Assembly: GCF_025917685.1 (NCBI RefSeq)
Contig: NZ_CP089518.1
Span: 3,597,001 to 3,661,000 of the forward strand
Direction of reading: 5' to 3'
Origin: Bacillus cereus
Lineage (GTDB): Bacteria > Bacillota > Bacilli > Bacillales > Bacillaceae_G
DNA: 64,000 nucleotides
The notes under the pieces are model-generated. The model saw only the letters and a list, made by a program, of their open reading frames with translations. It was not told the DNA's origin and did no database searches. This document shows, in pieces, positions 7,701 to 16,737 of this stretch; the stretch's first letter is position 1; every line of letters starts with the position of its first letter. The translations under genes were made by a program, and so were the position numbers.

Positions 7701-9618
7701 GCGATTTAGTAGCCGTTTCTAGTAATAGATTTCGAACACCAATTTCCGTATTATCAACTTTTGTTTTTAAATCAGTAAGTACTTGTTTCGTACCATCAGC
7801 GGTTTGTATTACTTCATTCGTTTTCTTTTCAAGCTGTGATAGACCCTCATTCGTTTTCGTTAACTCTGACTTCTCGGCTTTCTGTGTAAGAGCTTCATTC
7901 GTTTGACCAATAGATGTATTTATATCCTTGAATTTCTGTACATTCCCTTGTTTATCAGTTTCATAGACTTGTTTACCAACAGTGTTATTATCGATGTAAT
8001 CTCTCGTATAAACACCTGATTTATCAGCCTTATCTTTTAGCTGAGTATTAATCCATGTTTGATCCACTTTGTCATTAACTTGCTTTTGAACATCAACTAT
8101 TTGTCCAGCTATTTCTTGAGCTTTATTTTCCACAGTTTGAACTTTTTGATTTAACTCTTTTTTTGTGGACTCAATATCTTTATTAACCTGCTCTAATGTT
8201 TCTTTTTTGACAGACTCTACATCTGGTACAACAGATTCCCAAGCTGTACCTGTCCATATTTTTAAAATACCAGGCTTTCCATTGCTAATATCACGCCAAA
8301 GTGTTTTATAGGGCTTTAATCCTGTTGTCGGCGGATTCTTAGCTTCTATAATTTCAACGGTATTATTTTTAAGATTCTCTTGAACCTTTTCAGCAAGTGT
8401 TTTGGCTGCTTCTGATTCTTTTTGTGCATTACCAGCGGTTTCGTTAGCTTCTTTAACTAATTTATCTAGCTGATCTATCATTTCTTGTTTATTTCCTAAG
8501 GAACTAAGAATGCGATTGTAAATCTTTCGTAGTTCTTCATTTGGATCTGTAATCTCACGGTAATCACCATACACATATTTATCTTGCAATGGATTTTTAT
8601 GTGATTCATCACCAGCAATTGTTCTCGCTTCTAAATAAAGCTTAGGCGTGAATCCAGTATCTTTAATTCGAATTGAATCTCCCTCATTGATTAACTCATG
8701 AGCTAGTCCAAATACACGCCCTATACTTTGTGCTTGAACATCATAAGAAACAGAAGTATTCACACGTTTTGCTAACTCTGCTTTCATAAGAGTCAACAAT
8801 CGTTCTGGTGTTATATCTTCTTCTGTTTCTGGAGTGTAAAATCCAAATTTATGTTTACCTTTTTCATTCCAGCGTTGAAAAGCATCGCTATCCACAATAT
8901 ATGGCATACCTTTGTTTATATCTGCGATAGTGAGAACTTCTCCACCTTCTTTTTTGATAAAGCCAATTAAAGCTGTACAAATGTTTTGTGAGTTTTCAAT
9001 ACGTTTAATTCCAACTAAATCTTTACCTAACGAGACTTCCTTACCTGTTTCTCTCCCTCTTTTTTTCACCATGTCTACATACCAACCTACGATTTGAGAA
9101 CCGACCACTTCAACACGGTATATAATTTCTAATTCAAATAGGGAAGCAATCTTTTTTAAGAAACTCAACGGATCTATAAATTCATCAATAGTCATAGAAC
9201 GAAAACCAGCATACTCTGTTTTACCACGCTGCCATTTTACACCTACAAGAGCAATGTCCATAAATTCATTTACTGTCTTACCTTCAATTTTCTGTGGACG
9301 AATATAGTCATCTTTAGCAAGATTAATCCATGCACCTGATGCATAAGTAATTACGGATCTATCGTTAGGATCTTTCTCTACTTCAGTGATTACATACGGA
9401 ACAATACGCCCATCCCTTACTTCTTTTAATACTAAGTTTTGTTGCATAAGTGTGGCTGCATATTTCGTGTTATCAAATACTTTAAACTCCAAAGTATCGA
9501 TATTATTCTTGATTTCCCAATGCCGTTTATCATCCCAGTAATCTTTTGGCTGTATAGCTGAAACGATTTGACTAGTTTTAAAATCAATAATATGTAAGAC
9601 TCCACTTGGTGTTCTCAT
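4780..9618 (-). CDS. Tail-tip protein (Tal / prophage endopeptidase tail) with S74 chaperone domain
   Basis: 1612 residues. Residues about 1-360 resemble the Tal N-terminal domain that closes the tail tube. A long helical, heptad-rich region with repeated ..TKKTNEI.. and ..QTADG.. segments follows. Two similar modules (around residues 650 and 900, each starting RNL and ending WTPAPE.QV) look like carbohydrate-binding beta sandwiches. The last about 130 residues have an S74 signature (S.RKIK.AI.DIE...GLKVQQYHF...YGFIAED), an intramolecular chaperone that trimerises the fibre and cuts itself off at the Ser. The final 30 residues are coiled coil. The start overlaps the Dit stop by four bases (ATGA). 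Confidence 0.85.
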   Translation of the reverse strand: MRTPSGVLHIIDFKTSQIVSAIQPKDYWDDKRHWEIKNNIDTLEFKVFDNTKYAATLMQQNLVLKEVRDGRIVPYVITEVEKDPNDRSVITYASGAWINLAKDDYIRPQKIEGKTVNEFMDIALVGVKWQRGKTEYAGFRSMTIDEFIDPLSFLKKIASLFELEIIYRVEVVGSQIVGWYVDMVKKRGRETGKEVSLGKDLVGIKRIENSQNICTALIGFIKKEGGEVLTIADINKGMPYIVDSDAFQRWNEKGKHKFGFYTPETEEDITPERLLTLMKAELAKRVNTSVSYDVQAQSIGRVFGLAHELINEGDSIRIKDTGFTPKLYLEARTIAGDESHKNPLQDKYVYGDYREITDPNEELRKIYNRILSSLGNKQEMIDQLDKLVKEANETAGNAQKESEAAKTLAEKVQENLKNNTVEIIEAKNPPTTGLKPYKTLWRDISNGKPGILKIWTGTAWESVVPDVESVKKETLEQVNKDIESTKKELNQKVQTVENKAQEIAGQIVDVQKQVNDKVDQTWINTQLKDKADKSGVYTRDYIDNNTVGKQVYETDKQGNVQKFKDINTSIGQTNEALTQKAEKSELTKTNEGLSQLEKKTNEVIQTADGTKQVLTDLKTKVDNTEIGVRNLLLETATKSHLVKTGENKQSTYFDVAKDAVTLMQGKNIAMSFLFTGKVTAWGVTNKWVGIEVKITFTDDTFQYPSCRIENRLTPGKQYNKERFTASAVVIDKPIKGISAYALARDFTGDTLIEKAKLEIGTVPTAWTPAPEDQVSTTEFTKKTVEIETTIKGINTSVSNIQNEQGKLTERVTTSEQTADGFKTSIESLTKKDGEISGKLNTVEQTVEGTKKTISDVQQTANDLKKTTTEITEQAGKINEKLTSVETKVNNDKVGGRNLALDSNVKYEKTDYLINQYSLTENFATGEEYTFVIKGSVLQGQKFGIWQNGGSSNVGYATSVYANGITYVTFKAVAATSGNERKLSLYNSPSNTTKATVEWVALYKGNKPQDWTPAPENQVANDEFTKKTNEITKSVDGIKETITIVENNQNGFDKRVLEVEKTASGLSSTVGNLNNIVDAQGKKLTEANSKIEQQATAINAKVELKQVEDYVAGFKIPDLKNTVNKNKEDLLAELANKLATEQFNQKMTMIDNRFSVNEKGIDLAAKKTEVYTRTQADGEFAKDSYVRTMESRLELTEKGVSISVKENGVIAAFNMSKENITLNANKINLVGFITANHIKGQVLEGVTLKTTGDSEQRYIQINKQNIRLYDKNEIRGFLGFYDRSTDGGLQPTFILGRDSAQGSMNGSFALTQVTPRINGVENFDTSYATLGMVAYYNPTTNEFSRSSQISFYRDGGHMNISADGRLNLQSKNDVYIGTEGLAGTYGGRVYVGAASYAWVKANKEVYIESGNGNWIFSKTNKPSEQNAPVIKDDDMNADFRLAYVLMRSSHASGYQGSLQIKSVNGNEFRDLEARYIKAVSLQQTSTRKIKTAIKDIEIDSLDKFMGLKVQQYHFKSDMDRLYEMRENRKEGDPLPTVKDIPLQYGFIAEDSDDVFTTVEKEAINLYPVVSLAIDATQKIYIELKAENKQLKERVATLENDVSEMKALLQKLIS

Positions 9619-11090
9619 CTAAACCGCTCCCTATATTTAACCCTGGCTGTTCCGATATCAGAAGGCATGATTTCTAGTATATTAGTACCTTTATTAATGA
9701 CAGGAAAATTACTGAAAATGTCTTTAATATTAATCGCATCCTTCCCTTCAATCGTTACATGACTATTTTCTGTATCAATTACAACTTTATCGCCAACATC
9801 TACTATATAAGGCGGTGTGTTTTTCGTATTTAAATTCACTTTCCAAAACTTCAAATCACTAACTGACATCGCTTCTACTGGCGGTACATCCTGCCATTGC
9901 ATGATGCTAATCTGTATTTGAGCTGCTTTTTCCATGTGATAGTTATTTTCATCAGTCCACCGTGCGAAACGTTCTGAATCATCTTTTTCTGTCCCAGGAA
10001 GAAATTTTGAAATATACGCTTCCCATACGTTTCCTGTTCTAGCTATCCACAATCGACCGAAATATTGATTCCATGTATTTGGATAATCACCGCTCTCATA
10101 AATCAGCCCTGTTTTCCCTGGTTTGTTATCGTATCCGATAACCATCGTTCCAAAATTTTGTTCAGCTTGCCAATAGAGATCATTCATAGCAATTTTTGAA
10201 AGTACCTTACTATTTTCATCGAGTATTGCTATCTCAACTCGTCCCATTTCATTGATTTTCTTACTCTTACAAGTAACGTAGGCTTGCATAATAAAATCTT
10301 GTAATGGACCACCAGGTATACTCTTTTTAACAGCTGCACCATGCCATCCTTTACCTGTTCCAGTACCGAAATCAGAACAATAAAATTGATATTTATCTGA
10401 TTTCATTTCGCCAACTGGCTCACCATCTTCCATTGCACTGACTTTACTCCATCCGACTGTAGTAGCCATTTCATCCCATACTATACGCTGATTCTTTTCT
10501 ACAGGCTTTTCCACAGTTTTTAGTGGCATACCGATACGAAAATAATCTCGATTATTTAAAGATATTCCACCGAACCATACATCTAAAAAAGTGTTTGGTT
10601 TCGTAATGTCAATCTCAATAATAGGATTAGAGTGAACTGTTCCTTTGTTTTGAACATTTGCCGTTAACCCACGTGCACCTGATTGAAAATCTACTGTTCG
10701 AGTAGGTCCTAATTTATAAGGCATCGGACAAATAAACTTCAAAGTACCTTTACCTAACGTAACGAAATCCTCAGGATTAAAATCTTCATCAATAATAGCT
10801 AAATATGTTCTATCAGGAGTTGCATCAAATACTAGCTCAACTGCTTCTTCTGTAATTAACCAAGCTGCTATTTCTTCTTTTAATGTTTCTAAATCTTTTC
10901 CATCTGGAACGATAATTCCCACAGGGACAGGAAGTGGACGAGGATCTGTTTCCATTCCTAATAATCTTGCGCCTGGATATCCAGGCGTTTTTAAGAAATT
11001 GCGTTTCAGAGGTGCCCATGTTGGTGGACTCCATCCTTTTTCTATTTGGATGTATTTTTTCCGTTCGTTATTAAATGTAAAAGAACTCAT
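9615..11090 (-). CDS. Distal tail protein (Dit-like)
   Basis: 491 residues. The N-terminal half (SSFTFNNERKKYIQIEKGW...PMPYKLGPTR) matches the Dit / siphovirus tail-component family that forms the hub between tail tube and baseplate. The C-terminal half (about 190-400) is longer than minimal Dit proteins and contains a beta-rich insert (WDEMATTVGW...YCSDFGTGTGKGWHG...RLWIARTGNVWEAYI), probably a galectin- or CBM-like domain for binding the cell surface, as in evolved Dits. The gene sits between the tape measure and Tal, the standard position, and overlaps Tal by ATGA. Confidence 0.8.
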   Translation of the reverse strand: MSSFTFNNERKKYIQIEKGWSPPTWAPLKRNFLKTPGYPGARLLGMETDPRPLPVPVGIIVPDGKDLETLKEEIAAWLITEEAVELVFDATPDRTYLAIIDEDFNPEDFVTLGKGTLKFICPMPYKLGPTRTVDFQSGARGLTANVQNKGTVHSNPIIEIDITKPNTFLDVWFGGISLNNRDYFRIGMPLKTVEKPVEKNQRIVWDEMATTVGWSKVSAMEDGEPVGEMKSDKYQFYCSDFGTGTGKGWHGAAVKKSIPGGPLQDFIMQAYVTCKSKKINEMGRVEIAILDENSKVLSKIAMNDLYWQAEQNFGTMVIGYDNKPGKTGLIYESGDYPNTWNQYFGRLWIARTGNVWEAYISKFLPGTEKDDSERFARWTDENNYHMEKAAQIQISIMQWQDVPPVEAMSVSDLKFWKVNLNTKNTPPYIVDVGDKVVIDTENSHVTIEGKDAINIKDIFSNFPVINKGTNILEIMPSDIGTARVKYRERFR

Positions 11091-11107
11091 TTTTCCACCT
11101 CATTTCT

Positions 11108-11147
11108 ATATAAAATAAAAGAAACCCTAACCTAAAAGGCTGAGTTT
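11108..11147 (-). terminator. Intrinsic terminator after the tape-measure gene
   Basis: On the minus strand the sequence AGAAAC..GGGTTTCT forms a hairpin overlapping the tape-measure stop, followed by TTTATTTTAT. Confidence 0.5.
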
Positions 11148-13678
11148 CTTGCTGTTTCTCTATCTTGATACTCTTTCGTATATCGATAAGTCCCACGCGC
11201 CACATCTCGTCCCTCTAAAACAACAGGAACTTCAACAACTAAATCACCACCAAGCATTGGAATGGCTCCACCACCAGATGATCCAGACGAATAATTAATC
11301 ACTTGATTTGATACGCTATTTGCCATAGCTTGTCTGCTATTTGACATACTTCCATACACACCACTCATAACAGACTTTAATCCTGATAACTGGCTCATAG
11401 AGCTAGCCATCATACGGCTCATGTCACCCAATAGTTGATTGATTTCTCCCGACATAGCAAATTGTTGTTGTGGCATGGCTGCTACTATTCCCGCACCAAT
11501 ATCTCCAAGTGTTTTTTTATTCAATGGTAAAACCGCTTCTTTTCCAGCTTCTCCTGCACCTTGTAAGTTTCCACCATTCATTCCAAAGATAGTCGGTTTA
11601 GTGAAAATACCACCTTTAGCGCGCCAATCAACATTAATTCCTGATGGATAAGTAACGTCTTTACCCAGTACATTTTTTGTACTAGTTTCTAAACTAAAGT
11701 GCGGCATTTTAGGCATTTCAGGTTTAGGAATTTTCAATTTCAAATTATCAAAGAATCCTTTGATTTTATCAATGAACCCCTTTACCCCATCAACTGCATC
11801 TCTTATTGGATCCATAATAAATCTTTTTGCCGCTTCAAATTTTTCTTGTGCGGCACTCTTCACGGAATCAAATTTCTCGCGCGCTGAATTATATAAATCA
11901 GTGAATTTTTGTTTGGCTTGATTATACGTTTCAGTTACTGGATTAATTACGTATTGCTTCACTAAATTCCAGGCTAAAAGTGTATAGGATTTTATAGATT
12001 CCCAATTTCCTAATATCCAGTTAGCTAAATCTGCTAGTTTTTGTTTCGTTGTATTCCACAATTCCTGAACCGGTTGAATAACATACTGTTTTATTAAATT
12101 CCAACCTGCTAGTGTATAAGATTTTGCTAATTCCCACTGTGAACTTAGCCAAGAAACCAAATCAGAAAATTTTTCTTTCACTAAAATCCAAGTTTCCTGG
12201 ACTGGTTGGATAATATACTGCTTGCATAAAGACCAAGCAATTTGTGTTGCTAACTTTACTAACTCCCATTGTTGGCTCAACCAGTTAACCAAATCACCAA
12301 ATTTTTCTTTGACTAAATTCCACGTATCTTGAACAGGTTGAATAATATATTGTTTCAATAAACCCCATCCAATTTGCGCGGCCGCCTTTGCAATTTCCCA
12401 TTGTGTGCCAAGCCATGAAACCAATTCGCCAATCTGTTGACTTACCCAATCATACGCTTCTTGAATCGGTTGAATAATATATTGAGATATAGCCGCCCAA
12501 GCAATTTGTGCACCTGCTTGTATTAATAACCATCCAGCTTGTAGGACCGTTGAAATTAATGAAATAATTGGATCTAAGAATGTAAGTATAGAATTCCAAA
12601 TTTCTTGCCATTTTTGGAACAATTGCATAAAGAATTGAGATGCTGTTTCAACCAAGGATGACCACCAAATCGATGCTGTTTCTACTAAGGAAGAGAGCCA
12701 ACTTACAGCTGTATCAACTAAAGAAGAAAACCACCCTGTTGCTGTGTCTACTAAAGAAGATAGCCATGAAGATGCCGTCTCTACTAAAGAAGACCAATAA
12801 GTTGATGCTGTTTCGACAAGTGAAGACCACCAAGTCGATGCCGATTCAACAAGTGATGATAGCCACATTGTCGTAGATTCTACTAGAGAAGACCACCAAC
12901 TAGACACTGATTCTACAAGAGAAGATAGCCAAGCTGATGATGTCTCGACTATTCCACTCCACAAATTTGATAAATAATCACCTATAAAATTAAAAGTATC
13001 TATTGTCCACTGTTTTATAGAATCCCAGTTTTTATAAATGGCAACACCTAAAGCAACTACCGCGGCTACAATAACAGCAAAAAGGGCTATCCATCCCATC
13101 ATCGCTGCTCCTATCCCTGATATGACGACAACTATCGGCGCTAAAGCCATAAACGCTCCTGCGATTACTCCAATAGCTACTGCAATAGCTGCCAACGTAG
13201 CTGCTAATTTGGGATTGTTAGAAATCCAATCAGCTATTTTAGCAACGACATCAGCTATAACACTAAGAACTGGCTTGAGGGCTACTTGTAAATCTTGCAT
13301 TGCCTTTTGGAATTTAACTGCTGGATTTGCATCCATTTTCTTAATAGAATCATTTAATTTGTCTTGTTGCTTTCCAAAATCGACTGTTTTATCTTTCGCA
13401 CCTAGCAAAGTATTAATGATGTTTTGCCCTTGATCTTCGTACATCGTACCAAAAAATTTAACACCTAATTCATTACGTTTGGTTTCATCATCAACCTCAG
13501 ATAAAGCCTGGGCAATTTCAGTCATAGCCGCTGAACCTTCTTTACCACCATTAGCTACAGCTTGCCCCCACTTTTCAACTTGTTCTGCCGAAATTTGCGT
13601 GCCTTCAAGGGCTTCTTTCATCGCTTTATCGACACCTTGACCAAACTCAGCCGCTTTGATACGTCCTTCTTTTAAACC
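11132..13678 (-). CDS. Tape-measure protein, exon 2 (848 codons)
   Basis: Begins in frame at GGT immediately after the intron's terminal G and runs to the stop at 11132. It opens GLKEGRIKAAEFGQGVDKAMKE, which continues the exon 1 sequence as in TP901-type tape measures. It has three membrane-like hydrophobic stretches (about the first 150 residues after the junction) that may help DNA pass the host membrane. A run of about ten 11-residue units (W.SSLVETAS) spans roughly 12.63-12.95 kb. Four or five 44-residue units (..QYIIQPVQETW.LVKEKF.DLV.WL..QWE) follow at about 11.9-12.5 kb. Such repeats set tail length by acting as a ruler. A 54-bp longer frame starting at 13732 is intron sequence, not coding. 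Confidence 0.88.
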   Translation of the reverse strand, partial: GLKEGRIKAAEFGQGVDKAMKEALEGTQISAEQVEKWGQAVANGGKEGSAAMTEIAQALSEVDDETKRNELGVKFFGTMYEDQGQNIINTLLGAKDKTVDFGKQQDKLNDSIKKMDANPAVKFQKAMQDLQVALKPVLSVIADVVAKIADWISNNPKLAATLAAIAVAIGVIAGAFMALAPIVVVISGIGAAMMGWIALFAVIVAAVVALGVAIYKNWDSIKQWTIDTFNFIGDYLSNLWSGIVETSSAWLSSLVESVSSWWSSLVESTTMWLSSLVESASTWWSSLVETASTYWSSLVETASSWLSSLVDTATGWFSSLVDTAVSWLSSLVETASIWWSSLVETASQFFMQLFQKWQEIWNSILTFLDPIISLISTVLQAGWLLIQAGAQIAWAAISQYIIQPIQEAYDWVSQQIGELVSWLGTQWEIAKAAAQIGWGLLKQYIIQPVQDTWNLVKEKFGDLVNWLSQQWELVKLATQIAWSLCKQYIIQPVQETWILVKEKFSDLVSWLSSQWELAKSYTLAGWNLIKQYVIQPVQELWNTTKQKLADLANWILGNWESIKSYTLLAWNLVKQYVINPVTETYNQAKQKFTDLYNSAREKFDSVKSAAQEKFEAAKRFIMDPIRDAVDGVKGFIDKIKGFFDNLKLKIPKPEMPKMPHFSLETSTKNVLGKDVTYPSGINVDWRAKGGIFTKPTIFGMNGGNLQGAGEAGKEAVLPLNKKTLGDIGAGIVAAMPQQQFAMSGEINQLLGDMSRMMASSMSQLSGLKSVMSGVYGSMSNSRQAMANSVSNQVINYSSGSSGGGAIPMLGGDLVVEVPVVLEGRDVARGTYRYTKEYQDRETARNSAF

Positions 13679-14912
13679 CGTTATGTTCAGTAAAGTACGC
13701 AACACTTTACCCGTCCCCAAAGGACCGCTCACTGTCGCCAGTAAGACCAGACTATATCATCATCTAAGCAAAAACAGATCCTAGATGCTCCCCATTTCCA
13801 CTATCATTCGCTTATAGTGTACGTCTCTCGACTAGTCGTTACACCTTCATCTAACAAATCAAATTTGTACCCTTCTAAATGACGATATTTACTTTTTTGC
13901 CTATTAAAATCATCTTCTACAGAAATTTTCTTACCTAATAACTTTGTTAATAAATATAAACTTATTTTAAACTGCTTACTTGTTATTTCTTTCGTTTCAT
14001 AGATTGTAACATTACCTAGATTATCAGTAACTTTAACTTTTACAGCGGCGGGATTTTTACCTCCTGCAATAGCTTGACCGTTTCCGTAATTCGGGTTATT
14101 AGCTCCACCTACGTCTATTTTTTCTCTAGCTATTTTTAAGTTTCTTTTGTGTTCTTCTGATTTCTTTTTTCCTTTTAACGCTTGGCTTATATTTAAACGC
14201 TCTTGTTCAGTTTTCTTACGTCCGTATATCGGACTTGAATCCCCACGTTTTCCGTACATTCCATTTCTTTTTCCAGAACGAGCTAGACTTTGCTTTCTGC
14301 GGGTTTCTTCTGACACAACCACGCCATAATTCGGATGTAACGATCCTTTCCGACCGTACATGTGGTTAAACTTTCCTTCTACCGCACCAAGTCCTCCATC
14401 ATCTAAATTAACAAGTTTGTAGTTTAAAACATGCTTATATTCATAAATAAACCAAACTTCAGCATCATAAGCCTCTTTTTCGGTTAAATTATTAGATATG
14501 ATAGCTACAGCTACCTCAGTTTTGTTTAAAATATTTTTAAAATACCTATTTCTACTTTTATCAATTTGATACGCTCGATTACCACTACCTTTTCCTACAT
14601 AAAAAGGCTCGTTAGTATCAATCCTTATCCATTCATAAATATAAAATCTTCTATCCATACCCTCACTCCTAATACAATATCTTACAGCAATAGAGAGGAT
14701 TATTGAATAATTAAAAGTAGTATCAACAGTAAAAATGACTCATCAATTTAAAATAATTAAATCATCTGTAAAAGGATGTCTGTCTAAATATACAAAGTAA
14801 ATAACATCTTTGATTTATTAAATGCTTGGCACGGTATTGTCTCTATGACAGAGAGTTCCACCGTTTTAAAGGAGTTTTCTATGAATGTCACCACTCATAG
14901 GGACAATACTTT
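13679..14912 (-). ncRNA. Group I intron (td-like, IA2 type) in the tape-measure gene
   Basis: A 1234-nt self-splicing intron. The 5' splice site follows ...TTGGAT, whose GGAU can pair with GUCC 8 nt inside the intron to form P1 with the usual U.G pair. The core AAACGGTGGAACTCTCT...GACAATACCGTGCCAAGC (14822-14870) closely matches my memory of the phage T4 td intron P3-P6 region. ATATAGTC near 13751 fits the P7 strand. The end has a 7-bp P9-type hairpin (GTAAAGT..ACTTTAC) and then CTGAACATAACG, ending in the conserved G, as in td. The joined exons keep frame (..NLLD + GLKEGR..). Confidence 0.9.
13804..14658 (-). CDS. GIY-YIG homing endonuclease encoded in the intron
   Basis: 284 residues. The N-terminal catalytic domain shows FYIYEWIRIDTNEPFYVGKG (the GIY...YVG pair), a following GSGNRAY and a later EVWFIYEY helix carrying the conserved Glu. 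The middle has several NUMOD3-type DNA-binding repeats (N.MYG, HPNYG, SPIYG, NNPNYG). The architecture is that of I-TevI-like enzymes, which cut intronless alleles so that repair copies the intron in. A good ribosome site (AGGAGTGAGGGT) precedes the ATG. The gene lies wholly within the intron and does not overlap the catalytic core. Confidence 0.9.
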   Translation of the reverse strand: MDRRFYIYEWIRIDTNEPFYVGKGSGNRAYQIDKSRNRYFKNILNKTEVAVAIISNNLTEKEAYDAEVWFIYEYKHVLNYKLVNLDDGGLGAVEGKFNHMYGRKGSLHPNYGVVVSEETRRKQSLARSGKRNGMYGKRGDSSPIYGRKKTEQERLNISQALKGKKKSEEHKRNLKIAREKIDVGGANNPNYGNGQAIAGGKNPAAVKVKVTDNLGNVTIYETKEITSKQFKISLYLLTKLLGKKISVEDDFNRQKSKYRHLEGYKFDLLDEGVTTSRETYTISE

Positions 14913-16139
14913 ATCCAATAAATTATCGATATTCCAAGTACCTGTTTCAACCCCAGCTGCCATAATAGCTTGTACTTCTTCAGCTGTATAACCTGCTCTT
15001 GTAAGCTGTCCACCATATTCAGCGATAATATCTAACTGTTCTGGTGGAAAACCCATTTTCAATAAGGCATCAGCCATACCAAGAGCACCTTCTTGTGAAA
15101 TACCTAGTTCACTGCCGATTTCATTTGTTTCTTGAATTAACTCAGTAAAATCTATACCTTCATAGGACTGTGCAATTGCTACTGCTCCCTTTACGATTGC
15201 TGCATTTGCTTCATCACTTACATCTTTATTTAAAGCCCATTGTCTACGCACACCAGCAAGCGATTCTTCCGCATCTAATCCATAAGCCGAAATACCTCTT
15301 ATTGCATCCTCTACGGATTTTTTTGATGAATCTGGAACATCAAAAGCTATATCAATTTTCGTTTGTAGCTTTGACATATCCATAGCTTTTTCAATAGCTG
15401 TCGCAATTCCGCCACCAGCTGCTAATCCACCAATAACATTTTCTAATCCTATTTTTAGCCCTTCAAACTTTTTCTCTGTTCTCCCAGCTTCTTGTTGTAA
15501 ATCCCTTAATTCATTTTGTACCTGTCGTATCGAATTACCAGCATCCACAGATCTTAGCGCACGTTGTAATTTATCAATATCTGTCCCTGCGCCTAATGCT
15601 TCTTTTCCGATAATTCCAATTGCTTGCTCTAACTGCTTACTTGTAGCCGTTCCGTTTCTAATTGCATTCACAAGACGATTTCCTAACGCTCCTGCAAAAT
15701 CATCAACGCTTTTCCCTGTAGCTCTGAATAACGTTTCTAATTGTCTTGTGGAACTAGCTACACTTTCCTGCTCGGCTTTCATGTTTCCAAGCTTATTTTT
15801 CAGACCATTAAGAGACCCTTCTGTAAATTCAATCTCACGCCTGAACGCACGATATTGTTCTTCAGAAATTTTACCGTTTTGAAATTGTGCTTGAACTTGT
15901 TGTTCTGCTGCTTTTAATTTATCTAGCTTTTGCGTGGTATTTTCAATCTGTTGTGTAAGTAACTGTTGTTTTTGAGCTAATGCTTCCACATTACCAGGAT
16001 CAAACTTTAACAACCGTTCAACGTCTTTAAGTTCTTTTGTTAAATCATTACTTCGTTTATTTACATCTTTTAAAGCATTTTGAAGACCAGTAGTTTCTCC
16101 ACCAATTTCAATCGTAATCCCTTTAATTCTTCCTGCCAT
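14913..16139 (-). CDS. Tape-measure protein, exon 1 (409 codons)
   Basis: Starts MAGRIKGITIEIGGETTGLQNALKDVNKRSNDLTKELKDVERLLKFDPGNVE in its first 53 residues, the usual N-terminus of phi-type tape-measure proteins. A coiled coil covers about residues 20-130 and the TP901-like conserved region about 260-409. Translated without splicing it would end five codons later at TGA (14895). Spliced to exon 2 it makes a protein of about 1257 residues, long enough for a tail near 190 nm if the usual 0.15 nm per residue rule holds. It lies downstream of the tail chaperone frameshift gene, as expected. Confidence 0.88.
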
Positions 16140-16154
16140 TTTCTCACCCCTTTC

Positions 16155-16373
16155 TTAGAATGAATCGAAGTCTTTTTGACCCGCTTTACGTGTTTTGTCT
16201 TTGTCTGGATTCTCCATTTCAGCGAATTCAGCAATATAATCAAAACAATCACCAACGGTCATATCTTCTAAATCCCAACGTGTTAATTTCGCTTTATAAC
16301 AAAGAGCAAGGAACAAATCAGTGGTTAATTCTTCAGCACTGAATGTCCCTTGCTCTCCATTATTTTTCTTTAT
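16155..16373 (-). CDS. Tail assembly chaperone -1 frameshift extension (GT-type product)
   Basis: A 72-codon frame with no start of its own lies in the -1 frame relative to the preceding chaperone gene. It begins ATA AAG AAA inside the A10 run (16373-16382) and ends GQKDFDSF at 16155, just before the tape measure. The content (TTDLFLALCYKAKLTRWDLEDMTVGDCFDY) looks coding and resembles the C-terminal part of gpGT-like chaperone fusions in siphophages. The A10 run ending exactly at the zero-frame stop is a typical slippery site. The shift efficiency cannot be judged here. Confidence 0.75.
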   Translation of the reverse strand: MKKNNGEQGTFSAEELTTDLFLALCYKAKLTRWDLEDMTVGDCFDYIAEFAEMENPDKDKTRKAGQKDFDSF

Positions 16374-16732
16374 TTTTTTTTTGCTCCCATAGTAACCTGA
16401 ACTAATTCCATGACTTCTGGCATAATTTCTTCAATCGGGAATTCTTCAAATTCATCCAGCCACGTCATAGGATCAGGAATACTTTGATCAGCCGTTTTAG
16501 CGTATAACCACGTCAAATCATAAATAAGCTCAAAATCCACGTTACTTAAATCTAAATTAGACACATCAATAGGTTGTTGTGAACCATCTGGTGAAGTTAA
16601 AGCATTAATTGCTCCTAACGCCATCAGATCTGCAAATAAATTACGTCTGAATTGCGCTTTGTATCGTTTAACTGTTGCCGCTGTAGCTTTTAATTTAACT
16701 TTTTGTCCATCTATAACAATTGTCTTTTCCAT
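16370..16732 (-). CDS. Tail assembly chaperone (G-type product)
   Basis: 120 residues, starting MEKTIVIDGQKVKLKATAATVKRYKAQFRRNLFADL (first 35 residues) and ending MGAKKK at a stop immediately after ten A residues. The position between major tail protein and tape measure, the small size and the slippery end identify it as the short tail chaperone, which with its frameshifted longer form coats the tape measure during tail assembly. The DVSNLDLSNVDFELIYDLTWLYAK segment is typical of the Gram-positive members. Confidence 0.8.
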   Translation of the reverse strand: MEKTIVIDGQKVKLKATAATVKRYKAQFRRNLFADLMALGAINALTSPDGSQQPIDVSNLDLSNVDFELIYDLTWLYAKTADQSIPDPMTWLDEFEEFPIEEIMPEVMELVQVTMGAKKK

Positions 16733-16737
16733 CTATA

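Noticed and set aside
12630..12960. Repeat region in the tape measure as a CRISPR or minisatellite of separate function
   Set aside because: The 33-bp periodicity stays in frame and encodes 11-residue units common in tape-measure proteins.
13680..13732. First 18 codons of the downstream tape-measure frame as a true N-terminus
   Set aside because: They fall in the P9 region and 3' end of the group I intron; family continuity starts only at the exon 2 Gly.
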